The position numbers and the translations under genes are program-made. Positions 11,101 through 26,100 of a stretch of 64,000 nucleotides of DNA are shown here, piece by piece. The notes under the pieces are model-generated. The model worked only from the letters and a program-made list of their open reading frames with translations, had not been told where the DNA came from and searched no databases. The stretch covers positions 11,062,193-11,126,192 of the forward strand of contig NC_051088.1 of the NCBI RefSeq assembly GCF_901709675.1, given 5' to 3'. Source of the DNA: Syngnathus acus (taxonomy: Eukaryota > Chordata > Actinopteri > Syngnathiformes > Syngnathidae). Each line of letters begins with the position of its first letter. The stretch's first letter is position 1.

Positions 11101-14100
11101 GAGTTTCTCCTGATGAAGGACTTTACTGTACCCTAATGGATGTTCTGTGACGCATTGAGAATGAGAGCGAAAATACGAATAGATTTTACAGGTGGGATTT
11201 CTTTCTAATGGCATTTCTTGAGTTTTTGGGGTTCTCCCCATAATCATGCTTGCGTAGGTTTTCTCTGGGTACTCTCGCCCAAATTTTAGTTGTGGTCTAT
11301 TTTCTGGCAGGACTGAGAATAATATTGTGTAGCCTAATATAATAATGGAATCACCAAAGCATTGCAAATTCAGCTAAACAAATTAATAACATATCAGTCA
11401 TATCTAAAAATGTAAACCTTTGCATGTGATTTTCAGTAGTTAGTTTACCTTTGAGCAAGTGCATTTTTGCCAGATGGATTCAACTAGCTGAATAAGCATT
11501 ATGATGATCATTTGACTCCTGCACAATGTATTTCTTGATCTAATTGTGTGTTAATGAAGTGTTATATTTGTGGAAGCGCATTAGTTGGCACTATTCATGC
11601 TCACATGGTCATGATTAGGGATTCAAAAATAGAGTTGGTGCAGGCAGCCCATTGAGCAAGGAGGGGCCGCAGTCTGTTTCCCCTCTGTGCTTCCGGCCTG
11701 CCCACATTGCTGGCAACGAGCGGCGAGGGTGGGCGAGGCGTGATGAATGCTGAGTTTATCGGCCACCAGATGATTGAACTTCAGCCGGCGGTGTCAGCCA
11801 CGCATTGTGATAAAACGTAACCGGGCTGCCTACGGCACACCATTGCGTTTAATTGTGACTGATGATGACTAGCAAGCAGCTTAAGTGCGTTGCCTGCAAA
11901 CCTTGTAGAGATGAGATTTGCTCTCATTTGAGCTTTATTTCCTTTTAAGACATGTTGCTGTGTGTGGGAAAGAAATGTATAAACAGTATGTGGCTAATTA
12001 ATAATCGATAAATTGATCATGGTAAATGTAAAACAGGGTGTCACTTATAAAGGGCTTTTCCACCTCCAAGACGCTTATCTCCCTAATGATGACACAGTAT
12101 CAGTGTCATGGTGACAGACCACGCTACTACTGAGCCACTTCGCAATATTTATTTATGCAATATCTATTTTCATATCATTTTAGATGCCATAAAAAATGGA
12201 GGGAAGTGTGTTTGGTTTTAATTTTATGACATGTTAACTTGAACATTGTAAAGATGGTATCAACAGTGTCTCTATTGGTCACAGCTAAGTAGTGCACTTC
12301 ATTTTCCATAATACAGTAGTTTCAAGATACAATTAAACAACAATCAGTTTCACATAATCATCAGAATTTTTATTACTCAATTAAATGAAGACTCTATTGT
12401 TATTGTTGCCGTCCTTTGCTCTGTGTTTGGTTCTTGAGAACAATCGGTTTTCCGCCACCAACATACACAAAAAAGAAGCCGCATTGCATTATTACACTTT
12501 GACTGTGTATGTGGAGTGGACAAATTGTTCCACCACAACTCCACTAAGATATCAAGTAAGCTTTTTCATACTTTTTTTAAAAATGATTTTTTTTTATGGT
12601 GCTGACATTCCTCAAAGCAACTGCAACAGCATCAGTCGGTATTCCCGAGCAATATCCAAGGGAATAGTGTTATAATAAATCCAGCTTCATCAAAATTCCA
12701 AGCACGCCACACGCATCACATTTTGTTTTAGCAGCACCACTTTGCCTCTCAGTCAGTTAAGCTAAATGAAGTGCACAGTGATTGAAAGTGATAGTGCAGA
12801 CAAAAAAAGCATCAGCATTTGAAAGTCTGATCTCATAACAAGGGAATACATCTTTTATATGGACATGGAGGTGATTTGAAAGTTAAGACATGGTCGCTTG
12901 TTCCACTGTGAAAATAAAGTCACACAAATGTGCCCATTCAGCGTGTGTGGTCTTCTTTATTCGGGACAGGAGCTGGGGAGTTCAGACGGGCCACCGCGGA
13001 ACTGGAAGGGCATCGGCATCGCCATGATGGTGATCCTGGCTGTCATGTCGTTGGTCATTCTCTCTGTCGTCCTTCTGACCCCTGGTAAGAAAGATGAAAC
13101 AGAAATAGAAACACTGACGTCACTGGAGTTTTGAAAAAAAAAAATTCCCCAATATTTAAAATAAGTGTACAAATAATTTAAACGCACTAAAGGTCTTGGT
13201 GATTCACCTCACTTATCTCATTTTCTATCAACCTTCATTGTCACACAAGTAAAAAAAAAGATAAAACTATGAAATAAACAAAACACTCAGACTGATTTTT
13301 TTTGTCCGGCTTCATCTTCAGATGAATCACACTTGTTACGCCGCTCACTCTTAACTATGGAGGACTTGGAAAGTGAAGAGTTCAAAGTTCATGACCCCTG
13401 CGTGGCCTGGTTGACGGGTAAGAATCATATTTCATATTGCACCAAACAGTCCTATTCAACCCAGACTTTAAGAAAGCCAATGAATATGAGAAATATTTGT
13501 CTGCACCCTACTGATCTACATTGAAGTCCACCTACTTATATCAGCACCCTGCCACTGCTTATGGTACCCTAACACTGTAAGGGTGCCAAACTGTCAAATG
13601 GATTTTGGTGTCTTTCACATCCTAAGATAATTTATTCATCTCAATTCTCAACAAGTCATCTTTGAACATAAAGTAATTCTTGTTCTGTATCCATACAGAA
13701 ACTCTTGATTTGGAACAGTATACAACACAAAAGTGAGAAAGCTAATACAGGCTATTGATCTTTTGTTAGAACAGTTCTCAAGCGTCTTAATAGCATGTCT
13801 GTGAGACGTTTTTGTGGAAATAACCCATTAATCAGAGTTAGGGCACACTTTATTCAAACTGTTTTATTAGAACTGTGATTGGTCGTCACCTGAGCCCTGA
13901 GCAACTGTGATGTCATATTCAGTCAACAGCGAGTGGCGAAATGGCCTCCCCCTGAGATGAATAAAAAATGAAGGGAACTTGCTGCTTTATTCATATTCCA
14001 CAAACAATATTAATCAGAAAGCTTCGTTAAGACATGTTGGGCTGCATAGAACCTATTGTAAAGAAAGGTTTTGACTGGACTTTCACAGTTTCTGCAGGCA

Positions 14101-17100
14101 CCCCAGAGATTCAACTGCTTGTATGCAATTCACGAGCAATCAAAAAGTCAATTTTCCATAATATACCACTTTTACTATTGGCAGATAACGAAGTGGTTCT
14201 GCGCACCAGAGAGGGGCACGTCTTGTCTTTCAGACTCAACAACAACCTGACGACCATCCTGCTAGACAATACTTCACTGGTGAGTGCTGCACACATGAAG
14301 ATAAAACTTTTTTTTTTTGTTGACGAGGTATAAGGATGTTAACTCACTTCGAGGCTCAAACGGAAGCAGATCTAAAGGAGGAGCTTCTTTAATGCTGCTG
14401 TTTTTCTCTTGGCAGTCTCCCCGACCATCCTGCTGTAAATGCAAAGGAAATCAATTTCTTGGTCGAAATTCTTTATGTCCTCTGCTACTATAGGTGGCCC
14501 ATTTCAGTCTATTTTGGAATTATTATAATTGATCTGTCAAAATGGCTGATAGTAAACTGTGATTTAGCCTGTCTCAGCATTGAACGTTCACACTTTAGTT
14601 CGATGACTAATGACACAAAAACGATCTGTTTCTGCCAAACTTGCCGTATGACGACAAACAGGAGGGACCTGTGTTGATCCATCACAACGTTTTTGGTCAA
14701 CACCATTTGGTTTGGTTTACGCGTCTTCAAAGTTCCGACAGTTCAGACGAACCCAGTAATTAGATTATCGCTAACGCTGCATAAGTGTAATCACTGATGT
14801 ACACCCCTGCAGTCAGAGCATAATATAGTTTGGCAGCGTGACAGAATATAGCTCCTGTTATTTCAAAGAGAATTGTTTTCTTCCCAGCAAGGACCTCATC
14901 GCTCCTAAGACCTCCTGCGTGCGACGCGAGCATTCTCACAATATGTGGGTCACAGCAGACTGCCGCTGTCAGGCTGAAGATGTAGTGTGTTGGGATATGG
15001 TGTGCACCAATAGTGTAATTGGGTCCCCCCAAATAAATGAGTATTGAGCACAAGGGCCACCATTAGACGTGATGTTTTTGCAAGGCTTTAATGATGACAC
15101 ATATAGCTAACCAGAACAGTGAGAACGCTCAAAAAACAGATTTATGTAGGCTATAGCTACGCAATAACCACACCTGTATGTGTCCTACTATTTACCATTT
15201 TCCTGTTTCAAAATGACTGCTGTGAAAATTGTTATTAAAACAACAAAGCTACTGGTGGACTTTGACATAGCACAGCAGCAAAGACTCTAAAAGTTTGAGG
15301 CTAACATCTGTAGCTCTGGCAAAATAGCCAGCATAGAAATAAAGAATTGATTTTTTTTACTAAGAAAACACATTCTTGATTGAATAAAAGAAAACAAATG
15401 GTCCCACGACTCAGCTGTGGGGAGCTCCACCGGTCAAGTGCAATACTATAAACGAGAGCAAATCACTCACAGCAAAGATAGAATCCTTCTTACTTCATAA
15501 ATTATTTGTGCTCTGATCATTTCGTGTGTTTTTCAGGATCTGACCACAACAAAATTCCAGGTTTCTGCAGACAGGAGCTTTGTGCTCCTGGCTTACAACA
15601 TTAAGCCGGTGAGTTGTCTCTCAAAGTTGTCTTGCATTTATTCTATCGGTTTACAAAACGTTGTTGTTTTAGTAGACTTACCATAATTCTGCTGTGCACA
15701 CTTTGAAGAAGATTGATTTTTTTTTGTGCAAATTAGCATTTGGTATGTATTTAAAGTGAGGTGGGGAACCTTATTCCCACCAACTCTGCACCTGCGGTCT
15801 TGCCTGCACCGATCAAACAAATGTTTATGTACTGTATGTTAAATGAGCATTTTAGGTCTATTATTCCGACGCTCTTTATAACACTTGTTCATTTTTTTCT
15901 TAAAGACGAGCATGGTAAGCCGCATCAAAGAAATTCCCTATCCTTGCAATAGACGCTCACAACTTAAACGATGGAGGTGGTGTGAACACAAAGGAAGTGC
16001 CCCGTCCTGACTCAGCCATACTGTAGCGCTCGTTGGCTCGATAAAAACGACACCAGATGACTGGGAGAGAGCTCAGAGAGCTGAATATTTAAGCCGACAC
16101 ATAGCAGGCTGGCGAGGAAGGATGAAAGGATTTCTTTGGAGAAAACTGTTGGGGAGGGGGGGGGGCAGGAGGGAATATAAAGGAGATGAAGGCAATGAAA
16201 CTGGCCAGCTGTTTCAGTGAGAAGGTCCAAATGAAAAACTGCCATGAATTGCACGGTTAGGTGTTTGCAAATGAACATCAGGGGGTCCGTCACACAGCAG
16301 CACAGATCGTTATTTAAGCATCTTTGTGACCCGTCTGACACGCTCATCAAGAGACGGACGGATGAGTTGCAATTTACAAGCAAATAAAAACAAGTTTGGA
16401 GGGAATGAAAGCCGCGCCAAGTTCCTTGTGCGTTTTTATTAAAGTCAGGTCACAAGTGCTGTTATCTCTCTGTGGAAGAGCTACTCTATCATATTCTCTT
16501 TGTTAAAGTAATGAGCACTGTGTGCCCTTTGCAAATTAATTAGTCAGACAATGGAATGTCCACACTTGGCAGTATGGTGCCAAAGTGGTTCACAGATCTG
16601 CCTCCCAGATCCAAGATTTTGAACCTGTTTCGCTTTTGCCAAAGAAAACACACAACAGTTCAGACAAGCAGGTGAGGTTTTGTTTGCAGGTTTTTGGAGT
16701 TCTGATTTTCAGAAAGCCTGGTCTAATTCACAAACACTCACTAAGACCAGATTCCTTGCCTTCCCAACTCTTTCAATTTGACTTTAAATGAAACAACCTC
16801 ATCACTGCAGAATCAGGAAAGGATCAGGATTCTGTTTGACCTTCTCCTCTGCCTCAGAGAACATCTCCCAGTACATATTTTTGGTTCTGCTCAGATTCTG
16901 ACAATAAATTACGATTTGACAACATCAAATGCTCCAAATCCACCCTGGCTACAGTCAACTAAGGCACTCCACAAGGCTCTGAACTTGACCCCCTCCTATT
17001 ACTGTGTGATATAGCATGTTTTTGTGATATATATTGATATGTTTGTGCAATATATGGTGCTGCACATACTGTATTTGTATCAATAGCCATTTATCCTTAA

Positions 17101-20100
17101 ACAATTGAAGAGAAAGAACTTATTTCAGAAATTAGTACTTGTATTGGGCTGTTGTTTTTGTTCTTTTTTTTGGGATACTAATAGACAGAAAATAGATTCT
17201 TGCATTTTGAAAACCGTTGCTGTATTTGTGTGGACTTCACTGTCAGTTTTGACATAACTCAGGACACGAAGGACTTCTCTTTTCGCAAGTAGGTCGTTGT
17301 AAAGGATTTATGTCATTCTCATTTTCAGAGTTGCCATACGATTGATCGACCACTCCAGTCAATGTACCCCATCTCTCACTCAAATCCATCTTACCTGAGA
17401 TCCTAAAGAGGATAAATGCTAAAAGAAATGGATACTGATGGAGGAGGTCTCCATCAGTATCCATTTCTTTGATATCATTTGACTCACGCCACGCTCATTT
17501 GTATGCAGTTACACTGTAAGACATCAGAAGACGGATGGGGTGGGGGCTGACCTGCCACCTTGAATTATGCATTCATGAGTTACAGCACAAGTCCACCCTC
17601 TGTCTTTTTACAAAAAACAACCCCCCTTCCCCTGATTCCCTGAGCTGATTCGTCTCCCTCACTCACTTTTTTTTTCTGTCTATCTCGGGGCAATTTATGC
17701 TGACTGGTGCAGTTTGCAGCAGCCCCGCCGTGAGCAAGTCAAGACAGGAAGTAGCGGTGGGGGAATTGGGGAGGTCGAGTGGTGGCGATTGGCTTGGAGG
17801 AAATGGGATTTCGTGACTAGATATACCGGCCAGTTAAAATCCATCAGAGAGATTATTATTTGGGGATGGCAGAGGTTCTTACCGAGTTGAACTGTCGTAG
17901 AGAGAAACAATTGAAGAAGCTGTGTGGGAAGTTGCTTTTCTATTAGACTGTCAGGGATGCCTGCTGGGTTGCAATAAATAGATTTTGGTATCAGGTCAAG
18001 AAGGGATCATTTGGGAAAATATATTACCCTCTAAAATGCACTCAAAAGAGATTGGAGGAAGGAAAGAGAATTCAAAAATGAGATGAAATCAAATAGAAAA
18101 GAGCGGGAGGTTGGAGTTCTGGGACTGATACACGCAGGTGAACACAAAGACCTTTGGGAAGAATCCATTCCAAAGGCGCCGTGCAGATGCCGATATGGGA
18201 GCTTTAGGGTTGATGAAGAGCAATGGCTAAAATATCTTATATCGACTGTTCATTACAGTAACGTCCACCCGCTAACCACAGCTCGACAATACGTACTGCT
18301 CATCAGGTTTTGGGGCGCGGGACATGCCGAAACAGCAACCCCCCTCCTGATTTTTTTATCTTTTCAATCTAGTTCAACTGAACCGTTGAGTGTTTACTCC
18401 CTCGCAGTCACTCAGCCTTGGTGTGAGTGAGCTCAGGGACCAGGCTGCACTTCACTTGACAATCATCATGAAGCGGTCTCGGACCACTGGACTGATTTAA
18501 CAAGACATTGAACAGCAACTGGTCAATAATAAAAAGCGGACCGTGCCGAGTGTGGATTTTTTAAGCGTATAAAAATGAACAGAACAGCCACAGCCAAGCT
18601 TTTTATCATAAGACTATAAAGTGGCCCTCTCGCTCTCAATTTATTCCAGGATGATTTATTTGGAATTGAATTGCTTTTTACCTGGAAAGAATTCATTATC
18701 CACCCTTTTCCGCACTTGTACTCATTAAGGTCATGTGAGCTGGAGCTTTGGCCCAGATGACTTTGGATGGGAAGTGCGGTACACCCTGGATGGGTTTCAA
18801 GTCAATTGCAGGCTGTAGTCTGTCAAAGAATTGGAAATCTGCACCACGGCCAGACTGTTTCCATCATAAAATCTGACATGACTCGCTCTCATCAATCCAC
18901 TAAATGACTTTAGGCTCTGCTGCAGGCTGCGCGGGCTCTTTTTTTTTAAGCAGCTAATGAAGCCTTAAGCATGCTTTGTCCCTCTTGTGGTTGGCTGACT
19001 ACTGGTTGAGAAAATGCAGGATTACATCTGCAGCAGATCCCACATTCAAAATTTCAGTATTGTCGATGATTAGGTAAATTTAATCCTTCCTGCCAAAATT
19101 GTGATCAGGATTAAAATTGGATTAATCATTCAGCCCTAGTTTTCAGTTTGTTAATCCATTCCTAAGTACTACTATCCTTTCATCTATTTTTTTTAAGCGC
19201 TTATCCTCACAGGGTTGCAGGATAAGTACTAATAATTAAAAACAAGCAGCAATTTCAAGAGGGCCGTTGCACCTCTTGCACTTGCTTTCATCTATTATTC
19301 ATTCCCAAATCATTTGCTGTTGTTTTTGTGGAATTCTTCATACTTACTTGGGCAAAGAGTTTGTCTTTGTTTTAGAAACAAAGGAGAAATCGTTCTTTCT
19401 AAACCGATGTGTTGGCAGAACAACCAGACCCCTGGGTATGTGCTCTAGAACCAGGAACACTTGCATGTTGATGTACATAACCTCAAGTTAAATAAATATA
19501 TTCTAATATTAAAATATGATAAATGGAGCAAATAGAATGCAGGATGATGTACATATAACTGTTTGTGTGACTGTCTAGTCTGCGTTGTGTTGTTGGTGTG
19601 TTTCCTCTGCACCATCTCATGCTCGGAGTTGTACATGTCAGCTTGATTATTTTTCTTTCACGAGCTTCAGAATTGACCTACCTTTACCCTTGCAGCCTTA
19701 ACCCTCACCTGCCGAGCTGTACAACAAAGGGACAAATCCAATATCCCTTCTTAAAGTCTGCTTTGTAGAAGATGTGACATTTAATTTCGATAGGGACTTG
19801 TTTCCAGGAACTTTTCAAACGCCACTGGGCAATTTGTCTCCTTTCAGCCTCTTGTGTGAAAAAAAAAAGGTAAGAATCAATGCTTCACCTCGAATTCATC
19901 AGGTGATCCTGTGATCAATCACAGTCAACACACACACATGGACCCCCCCCCCCACACTCACACACAAACAAATGCATCATTGATGTTGGTTATTAGTCTT
20001 CTTCAGCATGTTAATTTAATTATTCTAGGAGCTGCTGGTGTTTGTGACACAATGGCCAGCCACCATAAATCTCGCTGTGAAGGTTGTTAGCTGCATTGTG

Positions 20101-23100
20101 AACGAAGAGCTTTTCTTTTTTCACCTCTTTATTTCCTCAATGTACCTCAGTGTTGTTCTGTGATGGAATGTTCTTATATTCAGACCTGATTGCCCTCATG
20201 ATGAAATAAGGGTTGCTTAATGAATTTAAATCAAGTCTTTTAATCAAGTTCACTGTCATTGCCGCTTTGGAGTGCCTCGATATTGGCCAGCAGTGCGTGT
20301 TTTTCTTTTTTGCTACGTATTAATGAGCATGTGCCAGCCGACCTACGTACGCATGATATGCTCTACCTCTTTCAGGTGTTCTCTCAGTCCTTCACAGCTA
20401 CCTATGCTATCTACAGTGTGGCCACTGGGTAGGTGGACTCCTGAATGCTAATGCATGGGCTGCATGCCGGCGGACGTGCAGACTGAGCAACTCCTCTCAT
20501 CTGATCAGAGCCTCGTGCTTGCGTCAAACATACATTCATTCATTAGTGTTCTCTCCTCAGATTCCACTGCCTGAGAATCATTTTCAGCATTCTATGAGTA
20601 ATACGGGTTCGGTGATCCTCTGGGAAACTCTCTGGAAAAGGACTTAAGGAGGAGCTGTGAAGCAGATCATTGCCTGGTGGTACTGGGGAGGCTTGTCCCT
20701 AGGCAGTAAAACCTCTAAAAAGGGATTTGAGATGTTGCACCCTTGCATGAACCAATGCCATTCGCTCTCTTTTTGTTTCCCTCTCTCTGCATCTTGCTCA
20801 GACATAACAGCATCTTCCAGGCCAGGGTGCAGACGAACAATGGAGGTCCTTTTTAGAAGGATGCAACTCCCTAATGGATGCATTATGTGCAATGCTATGT
20901 GTGTGTTGCAGGGACCTGCTGGCGCTTCGGCCACCAGTGGAGGAGAAGGATGGCTTGCAGTACGCTTCCTGGGGGCCTCAGGGGAACCAACTGGTGAGGC
21001 AGACACTCATTCTGTCATTTGCAGCACTTAAGGTTGACTTTAAACTGCAGGGCTGAAGACGAGTTTTCCTTACATGTGTCCCAGTTTGGCGATAAGCGTC
21101 ATTGCCGCGTGAGCTGTAAAAAAAGAAAATCAGTTCTCAGTCGTTTCTGTGAAGGGAATAACTGGCAATGTGACTACAGCCTCAAGACGATAGTATCATT
21201 AAAGCACCACAAATAAATAATAATAAAAATCTATTCTCAGGTCACCATCATAACACTTTTATTAATTGTAAAGACAGCACCACCCAAATAAAAAATAAAA
21301 TAAATAAATAAAGCACTAATTCACATTACTACACCTACCTGTCTATCTTCTGTCCATTTAAAAAAATCAAATGTAGTTGAAAAACTATGATTAAAATTAC
21401 TTTGTTAACCAGAGATACTTCAAATGGTGGTAGGTGGGCGTTGACTCCCAAATTTGAATGTGATAGACACACTTATGAAATCACATTATTTTTATTTGTA
21501 ATTCTCTCAAATATTTAAAACTTGAGTTGTACGGGTTATATGTATATCACAGTGATGATGTAAAAACCTTTGAAATGATTTATCTTGCTCTCATTTTTAC
21601 AATTGCATTTATGCAGGGTTGTTTAGACTTTATAGCTACTATATGTTTCAATATCTCATCAATATATGTGATTTAATAATGTAATGTTGGTACCATGTTT
21701 TGGTCATTTTGAAATTAATTCAACTTTATTATAGCTGCTTCGCTATAATAAAAAAGTAGCTGTGCTATAATAAGTTACATTCATCATGTTCAGGGTAGCA
21801 AACAAAGATGTTTTGTATTTTTTGTATTTGTTGGACCTGACCACATGTGTGCTGCTGGCAAGTGTACTATTCCCTTTTGGATGGAGTTCCACTCAGTCCT
21901 TTGTTCCTGCAGCCAGCTACAAAATCTGTAACTGTACTGTCGTGGATAAAGGATTTGTTTTGTGTTGCCAGGCCTTTGTGTTCGATGGAGACATTTACTA
22001 CAAGCCCAGTGTGACCAGCCAAGCCCTGCCTCTCACATCCACTGGCGACCGGCACAGTATGGTGAACGGGCTCTCGGATTGGACCTACGAGGGTGGGTAT
22101 TGAAAATCAAGATGGCAATCTTAAAGAAGCTTTTGATGTGTATTTTCAATGGATACATATTTTGAAACAAAACAGAGGAGGTGCTTCTGTCCTATGTTGC
22201 CCACTGGTGGTCCATGGACGGCGCCCGGCTGGCGTACCTCAGCATCAACAACTCTGCCACACCACTCGTGGAAATACCTCAATTTTTGGGTGGCCTATAC
22301 CCCTCCAATTTGATCTTCCCCTACCCCAAGGTGGGTTCAATATGCTGCAGTGTATTGTATTGCTCATAGCAAGAAACTCACTTAGACAGTATGACATTGA
22401 TGAATCACAAGCAGCCCGGTGTTTTTCAACCTTCATTGAGCCAAGGCACGTATACAATACGATCGAAAGAGTTTATTGTAATTTATTGTATTTAGTTTAT
22501 GATGCAGATACAGCGGAGTGCAATGCCAACTTTTTTTTTTTTTTTTACAAAAGATTACACACTATAAGAAATGTAAACAATCACATATAGCATCACAGCT
22601 TACAAAACATTCTGCAAAATTAAAAAAAAAGTCTTATCACATTCATATGTCATATTGCAAAATTTAAAAAAGGTTTTCACATTCACATTAAATTAAAATA
22701 ATGGCAAACCATCAAATACAATTGTCACCAAAAGCGTAGATACTGAAATGATGATCACAGTTTACTCACAAATCAATTTATTTAGTGTGAAATATTGGCA
22801 TATTTAATTAAAAACAACTATTGTTCTGTTGTCTTGTACACAGTTTGATTGTACCTTCTGCCCTCTAGTGGAAGAGTCTTGATTTGTCCTATCTGTCAGT
22901 ACACACCGCGAGCATAGACAGATAAACAAAGACGCCTTATTTGGAGTAAAAAAAAAAAAAAAAAAGGGACAAATCAGTCCCATTCTGCATCGCCACTCCT
23001 ACAGCACACGTTTGTTTTTGATGAATGAAATGTAAGGCAGAATTGATTTTGTAATCGTGTATAAAATGAAGCTGTTTATTAATACTGATTGCTCTGATAG

Positions 23101-26100
23101 GCTGGCTCCAATATCCCATCAGTCAGCCTGTTTGTGGTGAACCTGTATGGCCCGGCCCACACGGTGGAGATGACGCCTCCTGACTCAGTCAGGGCCAGGT
23201 AGGTCAACACCTTTGAACCAAGTAGAAGTGCCAGGTTCCATTTATATATGTATAAAACATAACTTAACATAGATCAAAGCAATCCCACTGTTACTAATAA
23301 TTAAATGCAAAGGGCACTCAGCAGACTGTCGCCAATAACAAAAAGGACAAAACGCAATTAACTGTACGTGTTTGTTAGAAGGGCACTTTCTGGTTCATGG
23401 AGGATGACATAAAACATTACAGTGGTGTCATTTTTATGTGGTGGACTGTTGTACCCTTTACGCAATGCCATCATAAAGTGAATATTATGCTGTCTTAGCA
23501 CTGCTTGGGTCCAATGATACAATTCAGATTTATAACTCCAATTTGGAAATGGGCCGAGGCATTGGAAAATCCCCAAACATGGAACTTTCTTTGTACAAAA
23601 CAACCCAACAAATTAGGTCAATAAATGTATACACAATGATATTAGATATGGGTCTCTTGAAAATATATGAAAATAGATGACAATATTGTTGGTAATATAA
23701 TCAAATTGGACACTCAAAACTGGAATGTAAATCCATTCGATTTTCACCTTGAATCAGACCTCTGTTTACATTGGTCTATATATCTATGCATTGGACCTTT
23801 GGGGAAACCTTGTCGTAACCACCCCCAATCTAATTTGTCCTTGGAGGTGGTACAGTAATTGTTGAAATGTCTCTTGACACCTACCTGTGTTTGGGTCCCT
23901 ACAGAGATGGCTACATCTCCATGGTGACCTGGACCAGCAGCACCCGCCTGGCGGTTCGTTGGCTGAACCGGGCTCAGAACCAATCGGTACTTTGTGTGTG
24001 CGAGGCCACCACGGGGGCATGCTCAGAGGTCAGTGGTCACTCTTTAGCTCTCTGCTTCAACACGCAAATTTGTTTAACAATATTTTATTATTATTATTAT
24101 TATTCAGAATTGATTCCCTTCTGTGGTTTAATGTCTATCATCCTAATTGATATTCAATATCATTTGCAGCATGGGAAGAATTTATTTGCAATGTTTTGAA
24201 ACTGTACATCCTCAACTAGAAGGGAAGTTTGACTTTTTGTTGCACGCCCAGCCCACATGATGTTACTTGATGCTCTATAAATTCCATTTGACCAACTAAC
24301 TAGTAAATAAGTATTCATGCTATTGAACCGCACAAGAAATATGAAATCGTCTTTCATAGCAGTAAAATGTTTGATACTTGTAATTAGATGTATTCACACG
24401 TAGGACTAGTGTATTCCGCATACATCTGGTCACATTTCAAATTATTTGAACGTATGCAATGTGTTTGGAATGCTCTAACATTTCTGATTTGTCCCCTCTA
24501 AAGAAACACAAGATGACCATGGATGTCATGCACAGCCAATGGCAGGTATGAAGAAGCAATGCTATTATTAAACAAACCCACAAATGGTCAATGAAATAAC
24601 TTGACCAATGTGATTATTAAATAAAGAAAGAAATAATTAAGTAAATAAATTGAAATGAAGCACTGCTTTTTTTTTAACCAGAATGAATTTAAAAACAAAC
24701 CTAAATGTAGCCTAAACTAAAATAATGCAGAATTTCGTTGCGCAACCTTCCACATTGTGTTTCATGTCTGATTTTTTGTGCAGTTTTTTTTACATTTTTT
24801 ATTTTATTTTCATCTCAGCAGGATGTGCCACTCTTCTCAGATGATGGCTCCGTGTTCTACACCATTCTGCCAGCCAAGCAGGGTGCCCGGGGAGAGTTCA
24901 GCCACATAGCCGCTCTGTCAGCCCAGGTTTGTCCGCGTGAGGCTCGTTAACATTTATTCCCTCCAAATTGTCCATTACCACTTCAGCGGCGTTGAACACA
25001 AGACCCGCTTGGGGGCAACAGCGTCTTGGTTACATTTGCAGCACGTTCTCCCTCAGTACAGATAAATCATGACCAAGTCACCATGAAATGCTTGCTGCTC
25101 ATTTAATCCTCACTCGAGCGGGGCAAATGAAGAAAAGAGCAATGGCGCTTTTAGAAACGATACAGAAGGAGGACCTTATGCCTTGTCGTTTATCATTACC
25201 ACTTAAGTGAATTTGCCATTAGAAGGTGAGCCCTTGCTAATTGGCCCCATTAGTAACTGGAAGATTCACTCAAGGTTTTTTTTTCTCTGAGTGCTAATCG
25301 ACTGCCCTCCCTTAACTCACACATGATGCTCCTGCACTTATTATGATTGTTATCATTATTTTTAAACTCTTATGTCCACCCAGCCCACCATTCCCTCCAG
25401 CCCTACTCGCTTTTTGACATCAGGAAGCTGGGATGTCACCTCGCTTTGCGCCCTGGATGAGAAAGCTGGAAAGATGTAAGTGACATGGACTGTTTGCTTG
25501 TTTCCCTTCGACATGGAAGTGAATGTCTTCTCATTTTAGCTGATAAAGCAGCAAAGAAGCTTATGATTACTTGCTTGTGGTTGAGGAAAGATTATTGCTT
25601 AATTCTATCATTATCCAGCTTTGTGAAGAAAGCCCTCAAGCAGAGACAGATCACAGTCAAGCATCCCTGAGTAGAGAAGAAGGAAAAATATTTTAATTTC
25701 AAGGAGGGCTAAATTTGATGTTAGTGCACCACAATGGGATTTTATGCTGACATAGCTAAATAGTGAATAGTAGGCTACATATAGTTTGCAGGATTACGCA
25801 ATAGCGCAAAAATGTTATTTGCATTTAGGTCCAACCAGTAATGTCTGCCTAATAGTCAAGAGGTTTGGAACAAATGCACATTATTTCCTTTTTTAATTTA
25901 CTTGCTGTTTTTTTTTTTTGTAACTAACTTGGTCTTATTTTTTTGGACACCAGCTATTTCCTAAGTACAGAGGAATCAAGACAGGGCAGACACCTCTATA
26001 GGTGAGTTGCAAGAATGCCATTCACTTATGGACTAATGCTGCATTCTAGAAAACTGGCAAGTCAACATTTTTAACCTGCCAATAGGAAAAGTGCATTGGG

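Larger units (their letters stand above)
6615..12969. other. Presumed intron 1 of the dpp10-like gene: AT-rich, repeats only
   Basis: These 6.3 kb hold microsatellites, one degenerate interspersed repeat and one unexplained 174-codon minus-strand frame, all listed separately. No other segment has convincing exon structure. If the proposed first exon is wrong, part of this stretch is upstream DNA and the true first exon may lie within it. Confidence 0.5.
15609..20375. other. Large dpp10-like intron: repeats, hairpin, no gene
   Basis: This 4.8-kb intron contains a perfect hairpin (17422-17470), two fragments of the CATCC interspersed family (18715-18815 and about 19175-19225), a G-run near 16150 and a CA/C-run near 19935. 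The open frames up to about 120 codons on both strands show no homology I recognise and no codon periodicity I could see. Confidence 0.6.

Noticed and set aside
17422-17470. The hairpin as a microRNA precursor
   Set aside because: A 22-bp stem with a 5-nt loop is too short for the usual Drosha and Dicer substrate, and pairing stops at its base.
18083-18430. 115-codon frame in a dpp-like intron
   Set aside because: No homology recognised, no splice signals that fit, and a length expected by chance.
22093-22590. 165-codon plus-strand frame
   Set aside because: It overlaps dpp-like exon 9 in the wrong frame and runs into a T-rich intron; the correct frame gives [20 protein letters not shown].
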